Positions 24,796 through 36,391 of a stretch of 44,214 nt of DNA are shown in pieces (positions within the stretch are counted from its first letter, which is position 1; each line of letters opens with the position of its first letter). This stretch comes from a bacterium (GTDB taxonomy: Bacteria > SZUA-79 > Acidulodesulfobacterales > Acidulodesulfobacteraceae): the NCBI GenBank assembly GCA_021789605.1, contig JAJYJI010000011.1, positions 1 through 44,214 of the forward strand, in the 5' to 3' direction. The notes under the pieces were generated by a model. It had not been told where the DNA came from, did not search any database, and saw only the letters and a program-made list of their open reading frames with translations. Made by a program: the position numbers and the translations under genes.

Positions 24796-25959
24796 ATGGA
24801 TATTCACGAATATCAAGCAAAAGAACTGTTGGATAAGTATGATATAAAAATACTAAGGTCTATTTTATGCCATAACGGCGAAGAAGCGTATAAAGCATAC
24901 CAAGCCCTATCTTCGGGGGTTGTTGCCGTAAAGGCTCAAATTCATGCCGGAGGCAGAGGAAAGGGCGGCGGCGTTAAAATCGCAAAATCCGCCGATGAAA
25001 CCCAATCCGCCGCCGAAAAAATGCTTGGAATGAATTTGATTACCGCACAGACCGGAAAAGAAGGAAAAACAGTAAGAAAAGTCCTAGTAGAAGAAGGCGC
25101 AAATATTAAAAAAGAGTTTTATTTATCGCTCACCATAGACAGAAAAACCGCCTCTGTTGCTTTCGTAATAAGCGCTGAGGGAGGAACTGAAATAGAAGAA
25201 GTATCCAGAAAAAATCCAGAAAAAATTTTAACCGTATTAATTAATCCTTCTCATGGTTTGGAACCGTTTCATATACTAAGAATGGGGCTATTTCTCGGCA
25301 TCGAGAAAAATCTTCACGGGGATTTTTCCGAACTCGCAAATCTTTTATATTACGCCTTCATCAAGGAAGATATGTCTATGCTTGAAATCAATCCTTTAGT
25401 CCTTACGGATGCAAATATTTTTATACCGCTGGACGCAAAAATTATATTGGACGACAATGCGTCTTTCAGGCATCCTTATTTTAACGATTTTATAGACGAG
25501 GACGAAGAAGAGCCTTTGGAAGTAAAGGCTAAGAGCGTCGGGCTTAACTATATAAAATTAGACGGAAACGTCGGATGTATGGTTAACGGGGCGGGGCTTG
25601 CCATGGCTACCATGGATACCATTAAAGAATTCGGCGCGTCGCCTGCCAATTTTTTAGACGTAGGAGGAACTGCGGACAGCAAAAGGGTAGAAACGGCATT
25701 TAATATTCTTTTATCCGATAAAAACGTAATGGGGATATTTATAAATATTTTCGGCGGAATAGTGAAATGCGATATGGTCGCCGAAGGAGTTGTGGCGGCC
25801 GCTAAAAATATAGGCTTGAAATTGCCTGTCGTCGTAAGGCTTGAAGGCACTAACGCCGATGCAGCTGCGGAAATAATCGAAAACTCCGGTATGAATTTTG
25901 TCTCCGCGGAAAGTCTTGCTGACGGGGCAAAAAAAATTTCCGCCATAGTGAACGGATAA
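24796..25959 (+). CDS. sucC: Succinyl-CoA synthetase (ADP-forming), beta subunit
   Basis: The 387-aa ATP-grasp protein starts MDIHEYQAKELLDKY, the standard SucC N-terminus. It has VVAVKAQIHAGGRGKGGGVK, SMLEINPLVLT with the metal-binding Asp/Glu, LDGNVGCMVNGAGLAMATMD, and FINIFGGIVKCDMVAEG for CoA/phosphate contacts. It interconverts succinyl-CoA with succinate, conserving ATP. It lies 75 bp after fumarase beta and 69 bp before sucD in the operon. Confidence 0.98.
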   Translation: MDIHEYQAKELLDKYDIKILRSILCHNGEEAYKAYQALSSGVVAVKAQIHAGGRGKGGGVKIAKSADETQSAAEKMLGMNLITAQTGKEGKTVRKVLVEEGANIKKEFYLSLTIDRKTASVAFVISAEGGTEIEEVSRKNPEKILTVLINPSHGLEPFHILRMGLFLGIEKNLHGDFSELANLLYYAFIKEDMSMLEINPLVLTDANIFIPLDAKIILDDNASFRHPYFNDFIDEDEEEPLEVKAKSVGLNYIKLDGNVGCMVNGAGLAMATMDTIKEFGASPANFLDVGGTADSKRVETAFNILLSDKNVMGIFINIFGGIVKCDMVAEGVVAAAKNIGLKLPVVVRLEGTNADAAAEIIENSGMNFVSAESLADGAKKISAIVNG

Positions 25960-26028
25960 TTTTAAAATTATTAAAACTTTTTGAATAAATTTTAATTAAA
26001 TAAATAAAAATATTAAGGAAACGCAAAT

Positions 26029-26904
26029 ATGAGTATTCTCGTAAATAAGGACACTAATGTTTTGGTTCAGGGAATCACAGGAAAAGAAGGCTCTTTTCAC
26101 GCCCAAAAATGCCTTGAATACGGCACTAAAATAGTTGCCGGAGTAACGCCGTTTAAAGGAAAAACATTATTTAACGGTTCGGTGCCTGTTTTTAATACGA
26201 TAGAAGAGGCAAAAAAAGAACATCTCATAGACGCCACGATGATTTTTGTTCCCGCCGGCTTTGCGGCTTCGGGCATTACCGAAGCGATAGAAGCCGAAAT
26301 TTCTTTAATCGTTTGCATTACGGAAGGCATACCCGTTTCGGATATGCTTAACGTAAAATCAGCCCTGAACTGTTCAAAATCCATGATGATAGGCCCTAAC
26401 TGTCCTGGAATTATTACGGCGGATGAATGCAAAATAGGCATTATGCCGGGTTTTATCCATAAAAAGGGAAGCGTGGGCGTGCTGTCGAGAAGCGGAACTC
26501 TCACATATGAAGCCGTCAACCAGCTTACCGGGGCCGGATTCGGAGAAACAACCTGCATAGGCATAGGCGGCGACCCGATAATAGGCTCTTCTTTTATAAC
26601 TTTTCTAAAAATGTTCGAGGAAGACCCGGAAACAAAAGCCGTCGTTATGATAGGCGAAATCGGCGGAACCGCGGAAGAAGAAGCGTCGGAATTCGTTAAA
26701 AACCATATGAAAAAACCCGTAGTAGGCTTTATTGCCGGTAAGACCGCTCCTGCCGGCAAAAGAATGGGGCATGCCGGCGCAATAATTTCCGGCGGCGTAG
26801 GCACGGCATCCGAAAAACTTAAAACTATGGAAAAAAACGGCGTATATATAGCCGATAATCCTTCGGTTATTGCTGAAACCGTTAAAGCGGCATTAAAAAT
26901 TTAA
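26029..26904 (+). CDS. sucD: Succinyl-CoA synthetase, alpha subunit
   Basis: The 291-aa protein begins [21 protein letters not shown], the CoA-binding Rossmann domain. [27 protein letters not shown] and [13 protein letters not shown] follow. The phosphorylated histidine lies in [12 protein letters not shown] near residue 246. It forms the heterotetramer with SucC. An AAGGAAA-type ribosome-binding site precedes the ATG. It sits 50 bp before korD, so substrate-level phosphorylation is tied to the ferredoxin-linked enzyme producing or consuming its substrate. Confidence 0.98.
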   Translation: MSILVNKDTNVLVQGITGKEGSFHAQKCLEYGTKIVAGVTPFKGKTLFNGSVPVFNTIEEAKKEHLIDATMIFVPAGFAASGITEAIEAEISLIVCITEGIPVSDMLNVKSALNCSKSMMIGPNCPGIITADECKIGIMPGFIHKKGSVGVLSRSGTLTYEAVNQLTGAGFGETTCIGIGGDPIIGSSFITFLKMFEEDPETKAVVMIGEIGGTAEEEASEFVKNHMKKPVVGFIAGKTAPAGKRMGHAGAIISGGVGTASEKLKTMEKNGVYIADNPSVIAETVKAALKI

Positions 26905-26954
26905 CAGGGTTTATTATAAATTAATCTAACAATTATTACCCGTGGGAGGCTAAT

Positions 26955-27284
26955 GTGCCCGAAAAAGACGATAAAAACTTAAATAGCGCAAGCGACACTG
27001 CCGCAATGCCGCCAAACTTTAACGCTTGCGACAGCATAGAAACCGAAATTAAAACAAAAAATAATCTTACGATAAAAGAGGTTTCCGGAAAAGGCAAAAA
27101 GGAATTCGTTAAAATCGATATTATTGTTAACTACTGCAAGGGATGCGAAATTTGCGTAGCGTTTTGTCCGGAACACGTTCTTGCCATGAACAAAGAGATA
27201 GCAGAAGTCATCGATATATCAAAATGCACAAAATGCAATATTTGCGAATATTTATGTCCAGATTTTTCAATTAGCGTAGAATAA
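26955..27284 (+). CDS. korD: 2-oxoacid:ferredoxin oxidoreductase, delta (ferredoxin-type) subunit
   Basis: The 109-aa protein has two [4Fe-4S] motifs, CKGCEICVAFCP and CTKCNICEYLCP, in its C-terminal half, with a hydrophilic 45-residue N-terminal extension. A GTG start at 26955 is chosen because GGGAGG lies just upstream; the overlapping ATG at 26953 is out of frame. In KorDABC-type enzymes this subunit passes electrons between the catalytic core and ferredoxin. It is followed by korA after 29 bp. Confidence 0.92.
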   Translation: MPEKDDKNLNSASDTAAMPPNFNACDSIETEIKTKNNLTIKEVSGKGKKEFVKIDIIVNYCKGCEICVAFCPEHVLAMNKEIAEVIDISKCTKCNICEYLCPDFSISVE

Positions 27285-27313
27285 ACGGTTAATAATGGAG
27301 GATTAATACAATA

Positions 27314-28450
27314 ATGGGTAAAAATATAAAACTGATGCAGGGAAACGAAGCAATTGCGGAAGGAGCCCTTATAGCCGGATGTAACTTTTTCGCTGGCTAT
27401 CCAATAACGCCGTCTTCCGAGGTGGCGGAAATTTTATCGAATAAACTGCCGAAAATAGGCAGGGTATTCCTTCAGATGGAAGACGAAATATCCGCCTTAG
27501 GAGCGGTGCTCGGCGCTGCATTGGGCGGAGCAAAGGCGATTACGGCTTCGTCGGGTCCCGGCATTTCATTAAAGCAGGAGCACATCGGCTATGCGTCGAT
27601 GTGCGAAATTCCATGCGTTATACTTAACGTTATGAGGGGAGGGCCCTCAACCGGACTGCCGACCCTCCCGGCTCAGGGCGATATTATGCAGGCAAGGTGG
27701 GGAACGCACGGTGACCATGCGATTATAGCTATTACTCCTTCAAGCGTCAACGAATCCCTCTATGAGACTATAAGGGCATTTAATCTTGCGGTAAAATACA
27801 GAACTCCCGTTATGATTTTAACAGACGAAATAATTGGACATATGAGGGAAAAAGTCGTAATTCCGGATAAAAACGACGTGGAAATAATAGACGTAAAATT
27901 GCCGGATGTGTCTCCGGAGAATTATAAGCCTTACAATTATACTTCCGGAAAAGTAACTCCGTTAGCGCCAATGGGGGAAGGATACAGGTATCATGTAACG
28001 GGGCTTATTCACGGAGAGACAGGTTTTCCCTCGCAAAAAATTGACGTTATACGCGATGCGCAAAACTGGCTTATGGACAAGATTTATAAAAATATTGCCG
28101 ATATAGAAAAATTTGAAGAATTTTTGACGGAAGACGCGGATATTCTTTTAGTTGCTTACGGTTCTACTTCGCGCTCGGCGCGGCAGGCTATTGCCATGGC
28201 GAGAAGCGCAGGCATAAAAGTCGGCATGTTCAGGCCGATAACGATATGGCCGTTCCCCGAAAAGCAAATTGCCGAACTCTCAAAAAAAATTAAAAAAATT
28301 TTAGTTCCCGAAATGAATATGGGGCAGGTGATTCTGGAGGTTCAAAGAAATTCCTGCGGAAGCAAGGTTTACGGATTAAATATCGTCACCGGCGAACCTA
28401 TAACGCCTGACCAGATTTATGAAAAGATAAAAGAAGTGGCTCTGCTTTAA
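27314..28450 (+). CDS. korA: 2-oxoglutarate:ferredoxin oxidoreductase, alpha subunit
   Basis: The 378-aa protein carries LMQGNEAIAEGALIAGCNFFAGYPITPSSE in its opening domain (given here as the sequence of family landmarks LMQGNEA, GALIAGC and YPITPSSE), then ITASSGPGISLKQEHIGYA and GGPSTGLPTLPAQGD. VAYGSTSRSARQA marks the C-terminal domain II. These fit the KorA group rather than pyruvate oxidoreductase. The complex oxidatively decarboxylates 2-oxoglutarate to succinyl-CoA with ferredoxin reduction, or runs in reverse to fix CO2. The ribosome-binding site is GGAGG. Confidence 0.94.
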   Translation: MGKNIKLMQGNEAIAEGALIAGCNFFAGYPITPSSEVAEILSNKLPKIGRVFLQMEDEISALGAVLGAALGGAKAITASSGPGISLKQEHIGYASMCEIPCVILNVMRGGPSTGLPTLPAQGDIMQARWGTHGDHAIIAITPSSVNESLYETIRAFNLAVKYRTPVMILTDEIIGHMREKVVIPDKNDVEIIDVKLPDVSPENYKPYNYTSGKVTPLAPMGEGYRYHVTGLIHGETGFPSQKIDVIRDAQNWLMDKIYKNIADIEKFEEFLTEDADILLVAYGSTSRSARQAIAMARSAGIKVGMFRPITIWPFPEKQIAELSKKIKKILVPEMNMGQVILEVQRNSCGSKVYGLNIVTGEPITPDQIYEKIKEVALL

Positions 28451-28499
28451 TTAAAAACTTATTAACTAATTTATTAGTTTGACCTTGGGAGATTTTAAA

Positions 28500-29327
28500 A
28501 TGATAAAGACAAAATTCGATTACGACCAATATTTACGGAAAAATACGCTGCCGCATATATGGTGTCCCGGCTGCGGAGACGGAATTATCCTTAAGGCTCT
28601 GTTAAGGGCAATCCATAAATGCGGCTATTCTAAAGACGAAGTCGTTATTACGTCCGGCATAGGATGCGCTTCTAGGCTTCCCGGTTATGTCGATTTTAAC
28701 ACGGTTCATACAACGCACGGAAGGGCATTGACATTCGCTATCGGAATTAAAATGTTTAAGCCGCGGCTTAAGGTTATTACGATATCGGGAGACGGAGATG
28801 CTTTGGCGATAGGCGGAAACCACTTTATACATGCGGCAAGAAGAAATATCGACATTACCCTTATAGTTTTTAACAATTTTACTTACGGAATGACAGGCGG
28901 ACAGTATTCGCCCACCCAGCCTTTGGAAAGCTATTCTACTACTACGCCATTTGGAAATATAGAATCCCCTTTCGACGTGTGCGCTCTTGCTCAGGCCGCA
29001 GGGGCGACGTGGGTAGGCCGTTCGACCTCTTATCACGCGGTACAGCTTGAAAAATTTATGACCAATGCGCTGGACCACACAGGTTTTTCTGTATTAGACG
29101 TTATCACTAACTGCCATATTTCATATGGAAGGAGAAATAAAATGAAATCTCCGGTAGATATGGTCAAATATCAGAAAGAAAAGGCTATAGCAGCGCGTTC
29201 CGCCGAAAATATGTCAGCCGAAGAACTGGCGGGGAGATTTAAAACTGGAGTTTTATATGAAAAAAAGGATAAGCCAGAATTTTGCGGCGAATATCATAAA
29301 AGATTGGAAACTTTAAAGTCAAAATAA
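28500..29327 (+). CDS. korB: 2-oxoglutarate:ferredoxin oxidoreductase, beta subunit (TPP-binding)
   Basis: I start it at the ATG 28500 (GGGAG lies about 9 nt upstream) rather than the in-frame TTG 28479. The 275-aa protein has the cluster/TPP segment LPHIWCPGCGDGIIL, GIGCASRLPGY, and the TPP motif GDGDALAIGGNHFIHAARRN with NNFTYGMTGGQ. These are characteristic of KorB. It binds thiamine diphosphate and the catalytic Fe-S cluster. It lies 49 bp after korA and 34 bp before korC. Confidence 0.95.
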   Translation: MIKTKFDYDQYLRKNTLPHIWCPGCGDGIILKALLRAIHKCGYSKDEVVITSGIGCASRLPGYVDFNTVHTTHGRALTFAIGIKMFKPRLKVITISGDGDALAIGGNHFIHAARRNIDITLIVFNNFTYGMTGGQYSPTQPLESYSTTTPFGNIESPFDVCALAQAAGATWVGRSTSYHAVQLEKFMTNALDHTGFSVLDVITNCHISYGRRNKMKSPVDMVKYQKEKAIAARSAENMSAEELAGRFKTGVLYEKKDKPEFCGEYHKRLETLKSK

Positions 29328-29361
29328 TAATATTTATAATTTAAATAGGGGATAATCGAAT

Positions 29362-29916
29362 ATGAACAATAGGATTGAATTCAGGTTTTCCGGTTCGGGC
29401 GGGCAAGGCTTAATACTTGCCGGAATCATATTGGCTGAAGCGGCGGCGATTTACGAAAATAAAAACGCCGTTCAAACCCAGTCGTACGGGCCAGAGGCGC
29501 GAGGGGGCTCCAGCAAATCCGAAGTTATTATATCGGATAATCCTATCGAATATCCTAAAGCGACAAAAGTCGATTATATGGTTTCCTTAACTCAGGAATC
29601 ATTCAATAAATATATAAACGACGTAAAAGACGACGGCATAGTTATAGCAGATAAAGAGCTTGTAACCGACCTTTCAAAAGCAAAAGGCAATATTTATTCA
29701 GTAGATATGGTAAAATCGGCAAGGGAGGAGCTTGGCAAACTATTAGGCTTAAATATAATCGCCCTAGGTTTATTAGTGGGAATATCCGGAATAGTTTCCC
29801 GCGATTCGCTTGAAAAAGCCCTTATGAAAAGAGTGCCTAAGGGATTTGAGGAGTATAACGCCAAGGCCCTTGAAATCGGCTTCAGATTGGCTGCGGAAAT
29901 TAAAAATAAAAAATAA
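29362..29916 (+). CDS. korC: 2-oxoglutarate:ferredoxin oxidoreductase, gamma subunit
   Basis: The 184-aa protein opens IEFRFSGSGGQGLILAGIIL and has QTQSYGPEARGGSSKSEVIIS, the two hallmarks of the gamma subunit of 2-oxoacid:acceptor oxidoreductases. LNIIALGLLVGISGIVS and a C-terminal helix complete the domain. With KorA, KorB and KorD it makes a complete four-subunit enzyme. ndk follows after 33 bp. Confidence 0.95.
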   Translation: MNNRIEFRFSGSGGQGLILAGIILAEAAAIYENKNAVQTQSYGPEARGGSSKSEVIISDNPIEYPKATKVDYMVSLTQESFNKYINDVKDDGIVIADKELVTDLSKAKGNIYSVDMVKSAREELGKLLGLNIIALGLLVGISGIVSRDSLEKALMKRVPKGFEEYNAKALEIGFRLAAEIKNKK

Positions 29917-29949
29917 CAACTATCTATAAACTAAAAGGAGTACTTTAAA

Positions 29950-30366
29950 ATGGCCGAACAGACGCTTTCAATTATAAAGCCGGACGGGGTAAAAAAAGGG
30001 CTGACCGGTAAAATTATATCTATCTTCGAGGAAAACGGCTTTGAAATAAAAGCAATTAAAAAGGTTTGGCTTACAAAAAAACAGGCCGAGGGATTTTATT
30101 ATATACATAAGGAAAGGCCGTTTTTCGGCAGTCTGGTGGATTTTATGACCGAGGGGCCTATAGTTCCAATGGTTTTATTCCGCGAAAACGCTATTTTAAA
30201 AAATAGGGAGATTATGGGAGCTACAAATCCAAAAGATGCGGCCGAAGGCACAATCAGAAAGTTATTTGCCGAAAGTATCGAAAGAAACGTCGTTCACGGG
30301 TCGGATTCTTTAGAATCTGCAAGATTTGAAGTTGCGTTTTTCTTTAACATTTTCGAGATACTTTAA
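29950..30366 (+). CDS. ndk: Nucleoside diphosphate kinase
   Basis: The 138-aa enzyme transfers the gamma-phosphate among NTPs. It starts [20 protein letters not shown]. The active-site histidine lies in NVVHGSDS, and [15 protein letters not shown] is the nucleotide-binding loop. AAAGGAG provides the ribosome-binding site. Its place behind succinyl-CoA synthetase and 2-oxoglutarate oxidoreductase would let ATP made at SucCD be spread to other nucleotides, which is an inference from position only. Confidence 0.98.
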   Translation: MAEQTLSIIKPDGVKKGLTGKIISIFEENGFEIKAIKKVWLTKKQAEGFYYIHKERPFFGSLVDFMTEGPIVPMVLFRENAILKNREIMGATNPKDAAEGTIRKLFAESIERNVVHGSDSLESARFEVAFFFNIFEIL

Positions 30367-30375
30367 AATATTAAT

Positions 30376-31020
30376 ATGCCATGGGCGAAATTTAATAAAA
30401 ATGATATAAAAGCCGTAACAAGCCTGTTTGAAAAAAACTACGGCGATTTAAAACCATTTTTAAATTTTAACAACGCTTTTCAGCTTTTAATAGCTGTCGT
30501 GCTTTCCGCCCAATGCACCGATAAACGCGTAAATATAATAACGCAGGAGCTGTTTAAGCGCTACTCCAAACCGTCGGACCTTGCAAAAAAAAGCCTTAAA
30601 GACTTCGAAGAAGAAATTAAAACATGCGGCATGTTTCATAATAAGGCAAAAAATCTTATAGAATCCTCAAAAATTCTTTTGGAAAAATTTAACGATAGCG
30701 TGCCCGGCGATTTCGATTCTCTAACGGGTCTTCCGGGAATAGGAAGAAAATCCGCCAACGTAATACTCGGCACTTACTTTCATAAGGATACTTTTCCGGT
30801 CGACACCCACGTATTCAGGGTCGCAAACCGCATGGGCCTGGCGGATGCGAAAACACCGGAAAAAACCGAAAACGAGCTTACCGCTCTAATTCCTAAAAAC
30901 TGCTGGATGAAATTCCACAGATGGCTTGTTTATCATGGGAGGATTTGCTGTACGGCTAGAAATCCCAGATGTCCCACGTGTTTTTTAAAAAATTACTGCA
31001 AATACTACGCGGAAAAATAA
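30376..31020 (+). CDS. nth: Endonuclease III (DNA glycosylase/AP lyase)
   Basis: The 214-aa protein has the helix-hairpin-helix LPGIGRKSANVIL with catalytic Lys125 and the Asp143 of VDTHVFRVANRMGL. The [4Fe-4S] cluster is C-x6-C-x2-C-x5-C (Cys192, 199, 202, 208). It removes oxidised pyrimidines and nicks abasic sites. It starts 9 bp after ndk without a ribosome-binding site, so translation probably depends on coupling. The stop codon overlaps the terminator hairpin. Confidence 0.97.
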   Translation: MPWAKFNKNDIKAVTSLFEKNYGDLKPFLNFNNAFQLLIAVVLSAQCTDKRVNIITQELFKRYSKPSDLAKKSLKDFEEEIKTCGMFHNKAKNLIESSKILLEKFNDSVPGDFDSLTGLPGIGRKSANVILGTYFHKDTFPVDTHVFRVANRMGLADAKTPEKTENELTALIPKNCWMKFHRWLVYHGRICCTARNPRCPTCFLKNYCKYYAEK

Positions 31021-31041
31021 AACGCCGGTTTTATTTTTTTA
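31013..31041 (+). terminator. Intrinsic terminator after nth
   Basis: A perfect 11-bp inverted repeat (31013-31023 and 31028-31038) has a GCCG loop and runs into a T tract. The left arm covers the nth stop codon. It closes the fumarase-sucCD-kor-ndk-nth transcription unit. Confidence 0.6.
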
Positions 31042-31101
31042 TAAACAATTGTGACAAAAATCATATAAATTATTTAACTCGACTGATAAAATAAAATTCA
31101 A

Positions 31102-31521
31102 ATGAGCCCTATAATAAAATATTTTACGATCGCTTCTTTAATTTATTTGATTACCGGCGCGGCTATAGGCTTAATTATGGCGGTATATCCGGCATCGATT
31201 AACTATCTGCTTTTGTCCCATGTGCATTTTCTCCTGCTCGGATTTATCGCCATGATGATTTATTCGGTCGGATATCATGTTTTGCCTAGATTCAGCGGTT
31301 TTAAATTATACAGCGAACTTCTTATGACCGTCCAATTTTATCTCGTAAATATTGGTTTAATAGGAATGGCTTTGACATGGTCAGTTTCTGGCGACATAAT
31401 TTCCGGGTTTTATCCGGTTTTAATCCTAGGCATTTTTGCTCTTATGGAGTTTGCCGGGATATTTATCTTTGTTTTTAACAATATTATGACATTGTCGGGA
31501 AAGGGCGGAAGAATGGTATAA
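31102..31521 (+). CDS. Small CcoN-like (heme-copper oxidase subunit I-related) membrane protein
   Basis: The 139-aa protein has four hydrophobic helices. LSHVHFLLLGFIAMMIYSVG followed by YHVLPRF resembles the helix of cbb3/NO-reductase subunit I that carries heme-ligand histidines (SHxHLLLLGW...GYHLLPRF). It is far too short to be an oxidase (subunit I has 12 helices). Similar short orphan proteins occur in anaerobes, with unknown function; heme binding or oxygen/NO sensing is possible. No oxidase genes flank it. There is no ribosome-binding site; a TAAAAT box lies just upstream of the ATG. Confidence is good for the family resemblance, low for the role. Confidence 0.6.
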   Translation: MSPIIKYFTIASLIYLITGAAIGLIMAVYPASINYLLLSHVHFLLLGFIAMMIYSVGYHVLPRFSGFKLYSELLMTVQFYLVNIGLIGMALTWSVSGDIISGFYPVLILGIFALMEFAGIFIFVFNNIMTLSGKGGRMV

Positions 31522-31526
31522 GGATT

Positions 31527-32162
31527 CTATTTCAACATAAGAATTTTATGCAGTTGTATTCCTAATCGCACATTCAATTCATTTTCCAAAATTTTTAACG
31601 CAAGTTTTTTAAGCGGCATAACAGCGGATACGGCAGAAAATATTATGCGTTTTGTCTTTAGTTTTTCTTTGTTCAAAAAATCCACGGCAAAATCGTAATC
31701 GTTATCCGTTCCTATAACAAATTTTATCTCGTCGGTTTCGTTTATATAGTTTAAATTTTCATAATCGAATCTATTGGAAAAACCGCTGGACGGACATTTT
31801 ATATCTACAATTTTAATTACTTTTTCGGGAACTTTTCTCAAATTTATCGTTCCGTTTGTTTCCAATAAAACTAAATAGTTTAATTTAAGCAATTCTTCGA
31901 AAAGGCGGTAAACATTTTCCTGAATTAACGGTTCTCCCCCTGTAACTTCTATTAGCTTAACATTTTTCCCGCCGGCATTGTTTAAGGCGTTTAAAATTCC
32001 TTCTATATCCATGTTCATAGAATATGCGCTATTAAGCGCCTCTTTCGAATCGCAGTACGAGCACTTAATGTTGCATCCGGCAAGCCTTATAAACCTGCAC
32101 GGATACCCCGCAAAAGACGATTCGCCTTGAATACTGTAAAAAATATCATTTATATTCAGCAT
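31527..32162 (-). CDS. queE: 7-carboxy-7-deazaguanine synthase (radical SAM)
   Basis: The 211-aa enzyme converts 6-carboxytetrahydropterin to 7-carboxy-7-deazaguanine in queuosine and 7-deazapurine synthesis. The N-terminus DIFYSIQGESSFAGYPCRFI is diagnostic. The SAM cluster cysteines are Cys30, Cys34 and Cys37 in AGCNIKCSYCDS. VTGGEPL and the LLETNGTI segment bind SAM. No other queuosine genes lie in the window, so the pathway must be completed elsewhere. Its stop lies 6 bp from that of the convergent CcoN-like gene. Confidence 0.95.
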   Translation of the reverse strand: MLNINDIFYSIQGESSFAGYPCRFIRLAGCNIKCSYCDSKEALNSAYSMNMDIEGILNALNNAGGKNVKLIEVTGGEPLIQENVYRLFEELLKLNYLVLLETNGTINLRKVPEKVIKIVDIKCPSSGFSNRFDYENLNYINETDEIKFVIGTDNDYDFAVDFLNKEKLKTKRIIFSAVSAVMPLKKLALKILENELNVRLGIQLHKILMLK

Positions 32163-32170
32163 AAAGCAAT

Positions 32171-32199
32171 TTGAATAATTAAATAAATTGTTATATAAT
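32171..32199 (+). promoter_or_regulatory. Promoter of tatA
   Basis: TTGAAT (32171-32176) and TATAAT (32194-32199) are spaced 17 bp apart, about 25 bp before the tatA ATG, with AAGAGGTG as ribosome-binding site. It is the cleanest sigma-70-type promoter in the window. Confidence 0.65.
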
Positions 32200-32223
32200 T
32201 AATTTTATAATTAAGAGGTGAAA

Positions 32224-32583
32224 ATGTTTGGAATAGGAACTCCTGAATTAATTATCATTGCGATAATCGCTTTATTAATATTCGGACCTTCGAAACTCCC
32301 CGAACTTGGAAAAACTCTCGGCAAAGGTCTTAGGGAATTCAAAAAAGCTTCGTCAAATCTAAAGGAGCAGGTTAATCCGTTAAGCGGCGCCGATAATGAA
32401 ACATCCTCCGAAACAAACAACAATAATCTTATAGAAGAAAAAAACAGCGAATTTAAAAAATCGGTAAAAAGAAAAACGGTAAAAAGGCCTGCAAAAGTAT
32501 CGGCTTCTAAATCTAAATCCCAAACCCCCCGAAAATCAAGCCCAAAAGCGTACAAAGACGATAATAAGCCAAAGGTGGAATAA
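32224..32583 (+). CDS. tatA: Twin-arginine translocase subunit TatA/TatE
   Basis: The ATG at 32224 is chosen (AAGAGGTG upstream) over an in-frame GTG at 32218. The protein of about 119 aa has the canonical layout: a single membrane helix ([20 protein letters not shown]), the [11 protein letters not shown] hinge, and the amphipathic helix [17 protein letters not shown] long Lys/Ser-rich charged tail follows. TatA oligomers form the pore of the Tat system exporting folded proteins. tatC is not in the window. It converges with gyrB. Confidence 0.92.
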   Translation: MFGIGTPELIIIAIIALLIFGPSKLPELGKTLGKGLREFKKASSNLKEQVNPLSGADNETSSETNNNNLIEEKNSEFKKSVKRKTVKRPAKVSASKSKSQTPRKSSPKAYKDDNKPKVE

Positions 32584-32646
32584 CAACCGGCTTAGTTAGC
32601 GTAGATATTTGCGGCATCCTTCAAACGTTCAAACGTTGCGGATATT

Positions 32647-35136
<2,490 letters not shown>

Positions 35137-35161
35137 TTAATAACCTCTTTGTTTTATTTTT

Positions 35162-36391
35162 TTAATATCTCATAGGCATAAATACGCCTATAAACTTCGT
35201 TATTTTATTGGAATTATTTTTATCTTCCGATTCTACGAACGGTTCGATAATAAAAGGGGTGTAAATTGTATTAAACCGGACATTTATATTATTTTCCCCG
35301 ATATTAGAAATAAAATCCATGATATATCTTGAATTTAATTTAATACTTATAGGCTCTCCTTTATAATTAATTTCAAGCTCGTCGCTTGCCTCTCCTATAT
35401 TAGTATTTACTGTTTTAATCGATAAATTATTTTCTGCGAAACTTAGTTCTATCGAATGGCTTTTTTCTTCCGCCAGCAATGAAACGATTTTAATAGAATT
35501 ATAAAACTTTTTCGTGTTTATTACGGAGGTTTTATAGCCGTCTTTGGGAAGAACGGTTTCATAATCAGGGAATTTCCCTTCGACTAATCTCGAAATAAGC
35601 TTGGTGTTTTTATTTAGGGCATCAGTGGTATCTTCGGCTTCCGCCTTTTTTTCAAATTCAAAAATTACGTTGTTTAAATTTATTAAAATTTTTACCGCGC
35701 TTTCTTTATCTATTTTTAAAACTTCTGTTAATATTTTCTTGGGTATGATTATTCCTTTTTTTAATAAATCATAAATCCCGTCCGTTTTTTTTCCGCTATA
35801 AACAACCTCGGACTGGGCTAAAGACAACCTGTGACCATCAGTTGCAACTAATCTAAGATAATCTTTTCCGTCTATATTTACTAAAACAAAATACACCCCC
35901 GTAAGATTCCTCTTTGTATCCTCGTTTAATGCCGTCGAAAATACAACTTTACCGATAAGTATTTTTAAAGTTTTTAAATCTATATTAAAATTATCTTCGG
36001 ATTTAAAATCTATAATCGTAGGATAATCGCTTGCCGGCACGGTAGTTAATTTAAAAACGGTTTTTTTATAGCTTACCGTAACCACTCCGCTTTCATTTTC
36101 GGTAAAATTTATATACTCTTCTTCATTTTCCTTGGTTTCTTGGAATTCTTTTATTATGCTGTATATTTTCTTAGAATTAATGGTTGTTTTACCCTCTGAT
36201 AAGATGTTTGCCCCGCAATATGTAATAACGCTAATTTCTAAATCGGTCGCGCTTATTTTAATAAAGTTATTTCCTATGTTTTCTATTAATAAATTAGAAA
36301 TTATAGGCATAGAACCCTTTTTTTCCGAAGCGCCCTGTACCGCTGATAGGCAATTTAAAAAAATCTGTTTTTTAATCTGAAAATTTAACAT
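35162..36391 (-). CDS. dnaN: DNA polymerase III beta sliding clamp
   Basis: The 409-aa protein starts MLNFQIKKQIFLNCLSAVQG and has the three-domain clamp layout, with KGSMPIISNLLIEN, VATDGHRLSLAQ in domain II and the terminal FIGVFMPMRY, matching the usual PMR ending. It is about 35-40 residues longer than typical clamps, with an Asp/Glu/Lys-rich insertion around FEKKAEAEDTTDALNKN. The clamp encircles DNA for replication and repair. AGGT-type spacing supports the ATG. It is downstream of dnaA with a 223-bp gap. Confidence 0.97.
   Translation of the reverse strand: MLNFQIKKQIFLNCLSAVQGASEKKGSMPIISNLLIENIGNNFIKISATDLEISVITYCGANILSEGKTTINSKKIYSIIKEFQETKENEEEYINFTENESGVVTVSYKKTVFKLTTVPASDYPTIIDFKSEDNFNIDLKTLKILIGKVVFSTALNEDTKRNLTGVYFVLVNIDGKDYLRLVATDGHRLSLAQSEVVYSGKKTDGIYDLLKKGIIIPKKILTEVLKIDKESAVKILINLNNVIFEFEKKAEAEDTTDALNKNTKLISRLVEGKFPDYETVLPKDGYKTSVINTKKFYNSIKIVSLLAEEKSHSIELSFAENNLSIKTVNTNIGEASDELEINYKGEPISIKLNSRYIMDFISNIGENNINVRFNTIYTPFIIEPFVESEDKNNSNKITKFIGVFMPMRY

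Noticed and set aside
26097-26804. Long antisense ORF (235 codons) opposite sucD
   Set aside because: Its composition is Pro/Ser/Ile-rich as expected from the reverse complement of a coding frame, and sucD is unmistakable on the plus strand.
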